Counted from the first letter of the stretch, positions 49,682 through 62,305 are shown. The stretch is DNA of 64,000 nt from Pagrus major (GCF_040436345.1 NC_133216.1:17274110-17338109), one strand, 5' to 3'. A program made the numbers and translations. Notes: generated by a model not told the origin, from the letters alone.

Positions 49682-50332
49682 GCTGAGAGAGTTGAAAAAC
49701 ATAGACTCGAGTTTCCTTATCTTTGTATGGCTTAGGTGCCGCACCCAGGCTGTTTTGGGCACCGCCTAAGCCAAATGAATGTAAAAATCAATGTGGAGAG
49801 CATCAAAACTTACTACATGGATTTAACCAGATCTAACGGTAGTTCTTAGTCCCCAGAGGACTTCTTTAGCAAGTTTTATGACTAAGCTTTTTCTGTGTTG
49901 TTCATTTATCTGCTCTAGCTTTTCCAGTTTTTTGTACACAGATATAATAATGGTCTAAAATGATGTGAAATTGCATATTTTTTTTGCCAAGAAAGGTCAT
50001 ATTTGTGTGGGGGAGGACCCTACAACCCCAAGTCTTCATAAACCGAGGGCAAGATTTTAGCATAAGTGTATTTATTGGCCAAAAAGGCTCAAAAACAGGT
50101 ACATGTGTTATGTACAAATGTAATCAAAAAGTCTAAGGAAGCTTACAGTACAATTACATAATGCGTATACACAGAAGTAATCAATGGTTAGATTGACCCT
50201 GATGTTTAACATCAATGATAACGTTAAATTCCTTACTGCTCGTATCCCGTGTGTCCGTTGCAGATCCTGTTTGTCAAGTCATTTAATCTAACAATAGTCA
50301 TGTTTTCTTAACATGGCTTATATCTTGCAGAG

Positions 50333-53300
50333 ATGAATCCGTGCCAAGAACCAGGTGAACAGCAGGAGGAGGTGACTCAGATGGTATGTGAGGAGGCCGA
50401 CCTGAAAGATGGACAGTAAGTCACAACTCTTCGTCGTACCAGATAAAATATGTGATTTTTTTTTTTTTTTACGATCAAAGCTTTTCTGACCTCATCTGTA
50501 TTTGGTAGCTTTTCATCACTTGTCTTCTTCCTCGCTTTGTGTTTAGGATGAGGGAAGTAGCCGTGGAGGAGCAGAAGGTGTTGCTTGTCCGTACCAAGGG
50601 TCAGTACAGTGCTGTTGGAAGCCGGTGCACTCATTACAACGCTCCTCTAGTAAACGGTAAACCCTCTTTTACTTTCAGCTCCCCAATCTCCATACAGCAA
50701 TATCTGAATGAAGAGCTTTTTGAAATGTTTTGCATTAAAGTTGAGTCTTGTTAAGTGCCTGTTCTCTGATAATCCAGGAGCGCTGGTTGGTGAGAGAGTG
50801 AGATGTCCCTTCCATGGTGCTAGTTTTAACGTCAAAACTGGAGATATTGAAGAGTATCCAGGTCTGGACTGTCTGCCTAGTTATAAGGTAAAACATGTCT
50901 ATAGAGATCAACATTTAATGGCAATTGACATCTCTTCTCTAGGAATAACTCCAGTTTCAAATGTTGTCACATCTTAGATGGTTTAATTGCACATTATTTC
51001 CATGTAATTGGTACAAAAAATACCACTTTGTCCAAATTATAGATTTAGGCTTGAATGCTAGATTAAGCTTGGTCTTTTTACACAAACACATGAAGTCATG
51101 TTGAGGAGAAGTTGTAAATTCACCACCTGCAGACGGAGTACATGGTGAGAAAGAGGCAATGAAAGTGTACATTTGGACTTATCTGTTGCCAGATGTTGCT
51201 GTTGTTCAGGTACTTCCTCAATCTTTCAAAGCATTTCCTATGCTGCAGATCGTTGTCCAGAACATGATTTTGACCTCCACTGTGTTATGATCAGTCTTTA
51301 AACTTGCATTCTGTACCTTAACTTTTCTCTCATTTTTTTCAAAATACAGGTCAAAGTTGAGGATGGCAAGGTGTATGTTACCATTAACAAAAGTGTAAGT
51401 AATGGCAAGTTAAACAGATCAGAATGATAAATGATAAAATACATAATATTAAACAGTCCTTTGTTTGTTTGTTTCCCTCAGACTCTGAAATTGACAAAGC
51501 GGGTGAAAGAGATGTGCAGCGTGGTAACAGACATCAAACACACTATCGTGCTGATAGGAGGAGGTAAGGACTAGATGTAATAAATACACCTGAAAGTTGA
51601 AGCCTCAGGTTATTAGTCCTATTTTATTTTCTTCTAATAATTATTAGAATAATTTCTCTCTAATAATTATTTTTGGTGCACACAAATCCTGCTAGTGGGA
51701 TTAAAACAAGAGAATAAGTTCTAGTAAATATGGTGGTGTAGAGCTTCCATGTTAGTTTAAGCTCCATCTCTGAATTTATCCTCGACACACTATTAAAGTT
51801 GTGATGATACCAGAATTTTAAACTTGGCTTTAAAACTTTAAACAATACTCCTCAACACAACCTGCAAACAGATACAGGAAAAAGTTATTGAACACGTTTG
51901 TAAGGTTGTAATGTTAATATCTGGGTTGAGTCTGATTGTACATTTGTTTTATTATAGCTTCTATTATAGTACTTTTGATTCTTATCAAATGCAGATATCG
52001 TATCATTTTAAGCACGAGGTATCTAAAAAGAATTGAAGTATTGATACTTCTGACAACCTTCCACTGAATAAGAGTTTTGTGATTTCAGGCCCTGCCGCCC
52101 TGGTTTGTGCTGAAACGCTGCGGCAGCAGTGCTACCAAGGTCGAATCATCATGGTAACCAAAGACAGCCTGCCTCCATTTGATAAGCCCAAACTGAGTAA
52201 GGTGAGAACTCAATTAGAGTGGAGTGGTAGCCTGTATTCATGTGTATTTGTTGCTGTTGCTGACCATCCTGCCTTGTTGAGTAAGTAGATTATTCTGTCA
52301 GTGTTTATAGAAGTAAGTTTTTAGTAAAGGGCGTTTCCTCTTTCAGGCTTTGAATGTAGACAGTAGCAGCATTGTCCTCCGGTCAAGTGACTTTTATCAG
52401 AAGTATGGGATCGAGGTGTGGACACAGAAGGAGGTGAGAAGCAAAAGGACTATTTGTTATGTGTTTAAAAAAAACTGTTATTCTTTTTGGTCGTGTTAAG
52501 AGCTGTGTTTTGTGTTGCAGGTGGTGTCTGTAAATCCAGCTGATAAGGTGGTAAAGTTGAACGATGGCACTTTGCAGCATTACGACCAGCTTCTCATCTC
52601 AACTGGCTGCAGGTCAGAGTCATCATCTTGCTGCTTGATAAGGTTTCCATGTGACAACAGCGATATATATTAACAGTCCTTATTTTGTTCATAGAGCGCG
52701 GCCACTCAACTGTCCTGGCTACGACCTGACGGGAGTGAAGTTACTGCAGAGATATGAAGACGCAAAAGAGATTCACAGCTCCGGGCTGGGCCAGAAAGTT
52801 GTCGTAATCGGAGCCTCCTTCATAGGTTATCAGATTCAGTTTCTCTCAACATAGCTGAATGAAACTTGGATTGATCATCTTTACAAAAATAAGCATGTAG
52901 GTGTTATTTGTGATGCTCCGTTTGGAAGGTGTCTTTACCTCATTCACAGCCACCTCTATGCTAAAACATTGAACAGAGTAAGATAAAGCTACTTAAGAAA
53001 CTATATTATTAAATAATAACTTATTTATTTTTTTCATTAACACAATAGGTATGGAGGTGGCATCCTACTTATCAGACAAAGCGGCCAGCGTCAGCGTGGT
53101 TGGCTCCACCAGATACCCGTATGAGCGATCTCTGGGGCCAGAGATCGGCAAAATGAGTACGCAAGTAAGAAACAACCATGTTTGAGTCGCCTGACACTAG
53201 CTTTTATTAAATGAAACAATCTTTAAAACATGTTCCTCCTTTTAAGATGTTGGAGGAACAAAACGTGAAGTTCTACATGAATGATCAAGTCACAGAGATC

Positions 53301-56100
53301 AAAGGAGAGAACGGCAAGGTAACTCTGCTTTTACCCTGTTAGCATTGGCCCTTTTAACAGCACACATTTGACTGGTATGAAAAGCACAGTTGTTACTGAT
53401 AACATTAACCATGGCTCTGTTATCCTCTTGTAGATCCCTAAATTAATGTTTTTTTGTTTTCAGGTAAAAGGAGTGCTGCTGAAGAGTGGTACAGTCCTGG
53501 AAGCTGATGTTGTGATTGCCGGAATTGGTAATTTTATCATCCTACTACAACTATTCTACTATTAATGTTTTGTTCAAGTTGCAAACACTGCTCTGCCTTA
53601 CAAGTAATGGCTTCATAAACTTTGAATTCAGATCTCTTCTGTGCAGTTCTGCAAAAATCCAACAATAACATCTCTGTTTTTTTCAGGAGTAATCCCAAAT
53701 TCAGATTTCTTGGCAGGAAGCAAGTTGGGCGTGGATTCAAGGAAAGCTGTGATTGTTGACAAGGTAACGCACAGTCAGTAGAGGCCTACGCCCGGATTAA
53801 AGTCCCTGTGATATTGACATAGCTACTGATGAAGCATAAATGTGGCTTTACAGTAGGGATTTACAGTGTCAATGAAAAGAGCTGGCATGTGACTGAGGGC
53901 CGCACAGAAAAATCCATTAAATCTATGTAGGATTTGCAATTAATTTCGTAATGATATGTAACATTAAATTCCTTGAGCGCCAAATTCACGTTATGCAATA
54001 TATACCTGCATATAAGGAACACCACTGTGTCTGTCCCCTTCGGTCTGACGATGTAGGAGTTGATCAGTTTTTCCTGAAACCTCCTTTTCTCCTCAACCAA
54101 ACACTGGTTTTCTTTGGTGGCTTTTCCACCTCACCTCAACATCAAACTGCTGAGTCATCCACCAAAATAAAGCACTAGCATTGTGTTCATTCCCAACCTG
54201 TGGACACTTGTTAGAGTGGCATAGTTTGATGCAGTAGTGTATAAAATGTAAGCCATTTAAAGTGAAAGTATTGAATTGGAATGATTAAAGGGGCTCTATG
54301 TAATGTAATGTAATGATGTGAGAGTAATGAGACCTACCCCGTCTCTCGGTTGTCTATACAAGCCTGTGGACAGTTTGTTCAAGTTGATTAATGCTTCACC
54401 TGCTGCACCTTCTCGAGTGCCTCATCTCAGTGTCTCTCTCCGCTCTGCAAATAGAGATCAACAATAGTTAACGTTAGTTTATACATGGAGTCCGCTAACA
54501 CAGAAGTTCCCACAGAGCCCCTTTAATATATAATGCATGCATTTTATGTGTTGTTCAGGGGGCGCACAAATTGCTTCTTAGGGCTGCCATCGGCCCAAGA
54601 TATTGTGTACTATCTGAATCCCTCTTTATGTACATGTCGGTAAGTGTATTGTTGAAGCTCTTCCTCTAAATCTTTTCTGACAGTTCATGAGGACCAATAT
54701 ACCAGATATTTTTAGCGCTGGAGATGTTGCCTCCTTTCCTCTGACCATTCGTGGGGACCAAAGGGTCAACATCGGTCACTGGCAAATGTCACAATCTCAC
54801 GGTGAGAGACTGAAGGATTCAAAGAAACACAGCTTTATATGGTGCTTGTTGGTTGCATGAGTTCTGTTAAGATATTTGTGGGTTTAACCTTATTATGCTT
54901 GTTTTTTTTCTTTACCTTAGGAAGAGTAGCTGCCTTAAACATGCTGAACAAACCAACCAAAATTGAGTCTGTTCCTTTCTTCTGGACCGTGCTGCTTGGA
55001 AAGAGTATCAGATACACAGGTGGAGTATTTAATGAGAAAATGTCACTCTCACATCAGAATACATACAGATTTACTCATTTCCCCCTTTCATTTCCTCTTT
55101 CTAGGCTATGGGGAAGGATACACAGAAATCATATTCAAAGGCAACGTGGAGGAAAGAAAATTCCTGGCGTTCTACATAAAGTGAGCAGCTGTGAAATAAG
55201 TGCTGATACAGCTGAATATGAATTTATGCCATTTGTGCTGAATTTCTTTCATTTCTTCTTCGTTAACAGAGACGAGGCTGTGGTGGCTGCGGCCAGCCTA
55301 ATGTTTGACCCGGCCGTGTCTCGTGTTGCAGAGCTGATGGCAACTGGCCAGATCATAACAAAGGCACAGGCTCAGTGAGTGTCATGCTGCATTCACACAA
55401 ATTGGACCACGATGTTTTACATACTGCACGCACATTCAGTACTTGAAATAATGTCCAAATCCTTATTACCGGCCATAACTATTTAACCTGCAACTTGCTA
55501 TTTCACCAACTTCTGAGAGAAATGTCTGGCTCTTTAGCTGCTAAACGCTGCATTGTGTCCACCAGCTGTAGTTGCTAACTTTGTCTGTCTGACTTTTTGT
55601 GAAGGCAGGTAGTGCACAGTCAATTTCTAGAGAATTTGATGGCACATTTTGGCCAAAAATGAGGCTTAAGAGTAAATCAAAACAGTAAAAGCAAAAATGG
55701 AGGCTGTAAAAACCAAAACAATGAGCTGAAAGATGCTAAAACACTTTGTAGAACTGAGGCTAACAGCGGTGGTGATAATTCTCTATAGGTCATTCATGAC
55801 AAGCGACGCCTTAAATTTTACACAGTCATTTGATCCACTGTTAAATAAAATATTATATTTGTATTAATATTATACTGTAACTCCATTGGTACAGACATGA
55901 CAGCGAGTTGTGAGATTTTGAAATATACCTGCATTAAAAACGTTATGTAAACGTGAAACAGGGATGGAAAATAATACTTCCTGTTCTACGTAAACGTCAC
56001 GTCTCGAATCCCAAAGTGAGATTCTCATTTTGTTGAATATTTTGTTTTTTCACTTTATTATCTGTTCAGAGCTGATGACCTGAGCTGGCTGCAGATGTAA
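50333..56100 (+). CDS. aifm4: AIFM4/AIFM3-like Rieske and FAD/NAD oxidoreductase
   Basis: Eighteen coding exons join in frame into 536 residues: 50333-50415, 50547-50656, 50778-50887, 51350-51394, 51482-51563, 52089-52201, 52347-52433, 52521-52612, 52695-52825, 53049-53164, 53247-53318, 53464-53527, 53687-53763, 54684-54801, 54921-55019, 55105-55180, 55270-55374, 56070-56100. All introns are GT-AG. An N-terminal Rieske domain has both [2Fe-2S] ligand pairs (C55-T-H57 and C74-P-F-H77). The FAD fold has GGGPAA at 142-147, the NAD fold GASFIG at 280-285, and the second FAD motif is FSAGDVASFP near 404. A C-terminal domain ends DDLSWLQM. AIFM3 is linked to mitochondria and apoptosis, and its redox partner is not settled. 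The protein lacks the longer N-terminus (MGGCFSK type) of AIFM3, so I favour the fish paralogue aifm4. The family is certain; the paralogue name is less so. Confidence 0.9.
54285..54526 (+). mobile_element. TTAA-flanked MITE in an aifm4 intron
   Basis: It begins ttaaaggggctctatgtaatg and ends gttcccacagagcccctttaa. The ends are inverted over about 14 bases and both carry TTAA. It is 242 bases long and sits in the intron between the coding exons ending at 53763 and starting at 54684. Its ends share ttaaaggggc with the copy at 49346. Confidence 0.8.
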
Positions 56101-56554
56101 CCGGAGGCTGCTGCATCCAGGAGAAACACCTCTCAGTGACGAAGGATGTCTCCTTGTCTCGTTATTGTTCCTCTCTCCATCGATTATAGCCAAATTGGAT
56201 TTCTCCATTTTCTGCCTCAGGGCCTCTGAAAGCCAATCAGACCTCTGCTCTTTCTCACAGCTCTGTTACCATAGCAGCAAACAAAGCTTTATTGAATTTG
56301 CACTCTGATCTCTGTGTAACGAGCATCGTCTGGATACGACTGAGATGACTTGAAGCAGTTTCACAACATAAATCTATCCAAACATTTTTGTGAGCTTGAA
56401 ACTTGAAAAGATTCCATAAATATTCAGTTTAATAGTTTGTAGAAGTATAGTTTTAGTACTGTAATTATAGTAAAGAAATAGTATTTTTCATACTATTTTA
56501 TCCACTTGAAACATTTTGAGAACAAACACTCCACTTGACTTTGTTGCAATATAT

Positions 56555-57015
56555 TTAAATGCACAGTATGTCATTTCTGCCACTAGGGGTCTCTCAATCA
56601 AAACAGTTAAAACAAAAGACTAGTTTGATGATGTCATGACGTAGTGTGGGATCATGGGAGTTGTTGTCTTCATTGTTAAACAACCACCATTGCTGATGAA
56701 AATATATGAGACATGACTCGGGCAGAAATGTTCATGGACGAGGTGATGTATCGAAGTTTTATCCATGTTACGTTTAGTCAGGTTCGCCGACCTCCTTCCT
56801 CGCTCTCTGACGTGTAACCTGATGTTTCCTGGAAGTTATAGCGACAGGTGATCAAATAAAATGCACCATTACCCTGAGCAAATAGATTTCTCTGGGTTTA
56901 AACATTGTTGGAAACAGCTTGGATAATGTACACAACTCAACAAAATATACAACAGCGGTCTGGTCTTTTTATTAACCTTTTAATGTGGAAATGTCACATA
57001 TGATATCTGTAATGA
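56555..57015 (+). mobile_element. Dispersed DNA-type repeat in the aifm4 3' region
   Basis: It starts 'ttaaatgcacagtatgtcatttctgccactag' (first bases near 56555). It contains 'gtgtgggatcatgggagttgttgt' and 'catgttacgtttagtcaggttcg', and ends near 'ggaaatgtcacatatgat', which mirrors the left end imperfectly. I recognise the block order as a common spiny-rayed fish repeat. Confidence 0.6.
56855..56860 (+). terminator. Candidate poly(A) signal of aifm4
   Basis: An AATAAA word (context atcaaataaaatgcacc) lies 755 bases after the aifm4 stop. I saw no AATAAA on the plus strand between the stop and this point. It lies inside the repeat at 56555-57015. Confidence 0.4.
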
Positions 57016-58165
57016 GTTACAGAGTAAAATACAAAGGTCGGTTGTACATGGTGATGAGAGCGTTGTTTCATATTCCATTAACTTTTATTGCTGATAGCTC
57101 TGTTTGTTCACAGTAATGCTTTAATCGATCATAAATGTTTCCTGCAGAGATGTATGTTATTGTTTAGGCTTTATCTTATAACGGAGATAAAACTGCTTTT
57201 TTTAGTCTCATTTTGAAATTCAAATCCAGATAAAGAGAAAAACAATTAAATGTGGTAATGTGTGGTACATAACTAATGATCAGGTCTTAAAATAAATGTT
57301 GGGCAGCTTCAATAACCACTGATTATTCATACATCATATGTACTGTCATCAGCCTGTGGGGTGCAGTATGGGGATGTGATTTCTGACAAGGATTTTTTTT
57401 TGTTTCACTGACTAGATTGTTTCTCAATCTTTGCTACGTCATGTTTGTTTTAGGTTTTGACAGTCGGACAGTTGCTTTTCTAATTGCTGTGTAACAAAAC
57501 ACAATGTAATAATCTCCAGGACAAGTAAAACTTTTCTTATCAAACATATCAGAGAGTGATCATTATGTCTGTGGATTTCTATTTCCAGTCTTTCATTTGT
57601 TTCGTGCTTTAATAACGCATTCTATATTTTATGAACCGCCCACTTCCTGCAACCAGGGCAGTCCACTCTCTATAGTCTTTACTTACTCATAATTACTAGT
57701 TGGAAATATTTAAGTGCATTTAATAACTATACTTGCTTGTCAGTACAAGTTGCTCTTTCATGCTGTACAATGTCAGCAGAATACAGGGAAGCACAGACAC
57801 TGGTGAGACTCTTTTTCTTGTATATTTGCACTTTGTTTACTTGGACATTAATCAAGTAGGTCAAGGTTGAAGCACAGAACGTTTGAACAACTATTACTTA
57901 TTAAATGATCTTATTTTATTTACTACACAAGGTTTGATTTTAGTATGAGGACGCTAGTAAACCGTGATGATATTCACAAATCACAAGACAATTGTCCTCA
58001 ACTACATCACAAGAGGTTGGTGATGATTAGCACATCAAATGATTTGTTTCTAATGTACAGTTATGGACTTAAATCAAATAATCAAAGTCTAAAAACATGT
58101 TACAGTTGTATTTACATGGTTATACTCAGTCTTTGAAATATTTCCCTCAGGATTCAGCTGCATCT

Positions 58166-61100
58166 CTATTTGTTTATTTTGGAGCACTGTTTCACCGATG
58201 TTCCCAGTTTGTCAGCCAGCAGGAACGGGTTGAGGTGACAGTACTGAAGGGAAAAGAATAAGAAAAGTCACTTTGATGTGGGACTGAAATTAATCTTTGG
58301 TTGCTATCAAAGCTCACACTGTGCAGCTACTACAAAGAGTTATTCTTTCTGTAAAACTTGAGAAATTCTCAAATATATAAGTACTTTACAGATTTTAAGA
58401 TTAAGAAACCTGTGTTTAACCTGATTCTTGTGTGCAAAATGTGGGTCAACTTCACTTCTGAATGCAGTAAGTAGTTAATCTTTCAAAATAAAAGCATTTT
58501 AGCCATGGTAAAGGCAGACCATTAGCTACCTGTGGTGTTGACTCTGAGCTGGGCTTATCCGGTTTATCGGATATCTGGATATCAAAATCTGGAGAAAAGC
58601 GGGAACTCTGGAGGATTGCTGCCATCTCTCCATTTACCTCTACGGCCACACCTTTCTGCATAGCACAAAAGAAAACCGACAACAGAGCAGATTAGTTTTT
58701 AGATGTGAATGTGGAGTTTTTTTCCCTATGAAATCAAAAACACAAACATGCTTTTGCCACAGGCTATCAAAAGCCCTTGTGTCAACAGCAATAGATAAAG
58801 CACTTCAGCACTGGACTGATGTGAGTTTTATCCTACCTTGAAACAGTGGGAAGAATCAAAGTCCAGCTGGTCTGGGAAATCAGCCAGAGTTCCTTTATAG
58901 GTCACAGTTGCCTTAGACACGACTGGACTTTTGGGCAGCTTAAACATCCGGTAGGTGGACGAAGCATAGTTGATGTCACCTGCAAAACAAAGAGCAGGCT
59001 TAGCTGTGGAATAAAAATCTTCACACGTCATCAAAAGTCAGTGCCGTCTTTGTGGTACCTGCTTTTGCTTTGAGCTCATTGTTATAGACCACAATGTGGC
59101 TCGATGAGACGAGGTAAGGCGTGCTGAATCCTACGCTGTGGGCCAACGAAATCAGATCCTCCCAGAACAGAGAGCCGCCCATTCCTTCACCTAAGCCCCA
59201 GCACAAAAAGATCAGACAAAGGGGATATTTAATGTTACTGATGCAGGGATTCTGTGCTGTATTTATGCTTTTTACATTGAATTTTTAGACCACAATACAA
59301 AGTGATTTTACCCCACAGGCGTGGATCTTTCTTCATGTGATCAGGAATGACTTTGCTGGCATACATGTCACTAAAGTAGAGTTCACCTCCCTCCTGTGTA
59401 GAATGAGAGCATGAAGACACTATAAGACACTTAAATCTGAAAAATTTACTTTACTTTAAAACATTTAGGAAACCAATTACCTCAAAATTACCAAGTAAAG
59501 TAGACTAATACATTGTTTCCACCGTTATTTCCTGTTAACCTATACTTTGGCCGACACAAGCTGATAATGAAAACCCCCAACACGGGCCCATTTGTTCTCA
59601 GGGGGCACGTTTCTGGTGAAATTATGTAAATGCAAGATTTAAGGTACTACAATTTAATAAAAAATTAAACAAGTATGAAATTTGGCAGAGAGTATCCTGA
59701 AATTAACAGGGAAGTCGCAAAATAACATTCTGGTAGCTTGCTGCCATTCTATTTTAAAATATCACCCAAAACATCCCCAAAAATACAAGACAATTACTGT
59801 CCGCTTGACAAATTCTCATCAAAAATTATTATTTTCCAGCACTTTATGATGACTATCACTGCCTCACTTGTACATAGAAAACTTCCCAAGTTAATAAGCT
59901 TTCATTTGAATCCAAGATGAACTTTCTACGTGGAAAATTGCACTTGCGGTGGCATCACTTCTCCAGAAACATGAACCAAACCAAAAGGCGAGGTGTGCCT
60001 CAGCGCCCCCTGACACCAAACAGCCCTGAGTTGGGGCTGATCATTAACGGCCCAAGGTACGGGCTAACAGGAAGTAATCGTTTTTTAAAAAAGGACTCGA
60101 CCTTTAAACATACATTACTGTACATCTTTCTTTTTAATGTAGCCGTTATAAATTCTTCAGACTAACCTTCAGGACATTGTAAGCTTGCTGCAGCACGGCT
60201 CTTTTATCAGCACACAAACAGATTACACAGTTGGATCTGGAAATATTGGAGGGAAAACAGTTTATCAACTAATCAAAGCTGTCTTATTAGTAACAGACCA
60301 TAAACAAGTACAAGGTCCAGAGTTAATTCATTTATCATTCTACAGCAAAGGGTTGATCAATGACTTTCATTCATGTGCACGCTTTGAACCTACAGCACAA
60401 CATCGATGGAGTCACTCTGTATGCCGGCCTCACTCAGCTTCTCCATGTACCCCAGGACAAAAGACACGTTGGGCTCCTTGTAGCCGAACGTCTTCTGATG
60501 ATACTCGATGTATTGACGAGACGTTTTGACCTGAGGAAATGTGAGTTAAATCAGTAGAAAGCACAGAAGTCAAGTGCCAGACGATGTGTGGACAAACAAG
60601 CACATGCAATCACCAGCTCCTCTGTCATATCGATCCCCGTCACGTGTCCGCTCTCTCCAACCAGTTTACTGAAGGCGTAGGAGTCTCTGCCGGAGCCGCT
60701 GCCGAGGTCCAGGGCCCTGCAGCCCTCGAGCTTCGCTGGAAAGGGGAGGCCACAGCCGAAGAATCTGAGGAAAGATACTGTTTAATACAACAGCAGCAGG
60801 GTTTTCCCTACCATCAATATGGAGAGCATCAAAATTAACTAAATGACTTTTCAAGGATGATGGCTGTAGTAAGTCTTCAGTGGACTTTTTGAGTGCTGTT
60901 TATTTATTATCTGCTTTTCCAGCTGCCCGTAGAAAGATTTGGTGATGATATTGGATAATTAATTTATCTTGGGGAAGTTCCTGTGTTTTTTAATATCACA
61001 ATATATATCACAAAAAAACAAAATCATCACAATATTAGTTTTCTGTCAGTGTTATGCGGCAATACCCTGGATAATGCATGCTTTTTCAGCAGTATGCATG

Positions 61101-61760
61101 TTTTCTGATGTGTCTACAGAGAAGTTTATTTAGCCATTTGTCGATGAAACTGTGTCAGGATCATGAAGGGATTTTTAAAACTACTTTTGTTGTTGCTGAT
61201 GAATCAAGTGGCACTGCCACAAAACAGTTCACTGCTGTCGTTCCCACGCTTGAGACTAAATATTTGCAGACTCCAGTGATGACGTGCATGAGACACTTGT
61301 GTACAGTAACCGCTGTAGATGTCTGTGATGCAGTAAAAGCAAAAGTGAGAGTGAAGACTGCAAACCGTACTTGTTGGTTACCTCCGGATGAACCAGGCTG
61401 AGTGCATCTCTGACACTTCTTGGCAGCGGGCGGCAGGGCACACTGCAGGCACTAGTCTGCACGTCACCAGTGGACTCCAGGAGGCTGCCATAGTACTTCT
61501 GCACACATGATGGACAATATATGTGGTCAACAACTGTCCTAACACGCGCTTTAACATTTAACTACACTGCTTTAAAGTCAGTATCTTCAACTTCAAGAAC
61601 TTTTGAATGACACACGACTGAGCAGCTATTATGCAACATGTCAGAAAAGCTTCAGAAGAAACAACTTCTGCACAAACTCCGGATAGAAATCAAGCTGATC
61701 AGTGTTTCATTCAAAATAAAGTACCTTCACATTTTCCCGCACGTCGTCACAAGTCGCCAT
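58166..61760 (-). CDS. as3mt: Arsenite methyltransferase
   Basis: Ten exons join in frame into 360 residues (human AS3MT has 375): 61725-61760 (ATG at 61760), 61371-61498, 60614-60764, 60394-60530, 60167-60236, 59312-59393, 59059-59190, 58837-58979, 58530-58655, 58166-58243. The enzyme transfers methyl groups from S-adenosylmethionine to arsenite, giving mono- and dimethyl arsenicals, in the cytosol. The SAM motif LDLGSGSGRD is at 73-82 and VTGIDM follows. Conserved cysteines are present at 30, 59 and 154 (SNCV), matching human 32, 61 and 156. The fourth, human Cys206 in LWGECLGG, is Gly204 here (LWGEGMGG). The C-terminus ends QCSKINK without the Cys-rich tail of mammals. The gene has no stop or frameshift, so it looks intact but possibly changed in catalysis. 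It is convergent with aifm4 and divergent from prpf8. Confidence 0.95.
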
Positions 61761-62184
61761 TACGTCCGACAGCGTTACACAAACACACACAAGTGTCTCC
61801 AAACTGCTTTCTACATGAATGATAAACTACAGTTAAGACAGACCTGCCCCTCTGACATCAACACCCACTCTATTCTTCCGGTCAGTTATTTCAGAATAAA
61901 AGTGGCATTACAAAATAAAATTAGAAATCCACAACAAATATAAACAAAAGCAAATATTTAAGCAAAAAAACGTGTAAAACTTGCATTTCATTTTACAAGC
62001 CTGTGTTGTGTACTCAAATTAAGATTTGTTAGAATATCCCCCATTTAAATATATGTATAATTTACCTGTACTTGTATGTGTAATAATTAAACACATTTTT
62101 ACATTTACATTTTACATCAGATACCTTAAGACTTTAACTTACTTACTCACATACAACCTTTGGGTAATTTTTAAAACTCTGAAC

Positions 62185-62305
62185 TACTTTTTGTAGAAGC
62201 AGAAAATAACATGGAAATACTCCAGTAAAGTACAAATACATTGAATACATTGTACTTCACTACAGCTTTTGAGTAAATGTAAGCTACTTCAATGTGTCCT
62301 CCACC
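62185..62305. repeat. Second copy of the 'agtac' type teleost repeat
   Basis: Words 'aaatactccagtaaagtacaaatac', 'attgtacttcactaca' and 'gagtaaatgtaagctacttc' end in 'cctccacccc', as is usual for this repeat. It is related to 22285-22555. Confidence 0.55.

Larger units (their letters stand above)
56101..58165. other. 3' UTRs and spacer between convergent aifm4 and as3mt
   Basis: No coding exon is recognised. The left half should be aifm4 3' UTR and the right end as3mt 3' UTR. A dispersed repeat (56555-57015) lies in it and supplies the first good plus-strand poly(A) signal after the aifm4 stop. Confidence 0.6.

Noticed and set aside
50539-50754. Start of aifm4 at the ATG in the second coding exon (MREVAVEE...)
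   Set aside because: The upstream exon at 50333-50415 joins in frame and supplies the conserved LKDGQ before MREV, so the start lies upstream.
55375-55378. Possible aifm4 stop at TGA directly after ...KAQAQ
   Set aside because: This TGA overlaps a consensus donor (ca|gtgagt). The exon at 56070-56100 restores frame and gives the family-like C-terminus DDLSWLQM. Intron retention would give a slightly shorter tail.
58446-58682. Read-through of as3mt exon 9 into a longer tail
   Set aside because: The exon has a consensus donor at 58529 (cacag|gtagct), and the next exon at 58166-58243 encodes a family-like NPFLLADKLG segment.
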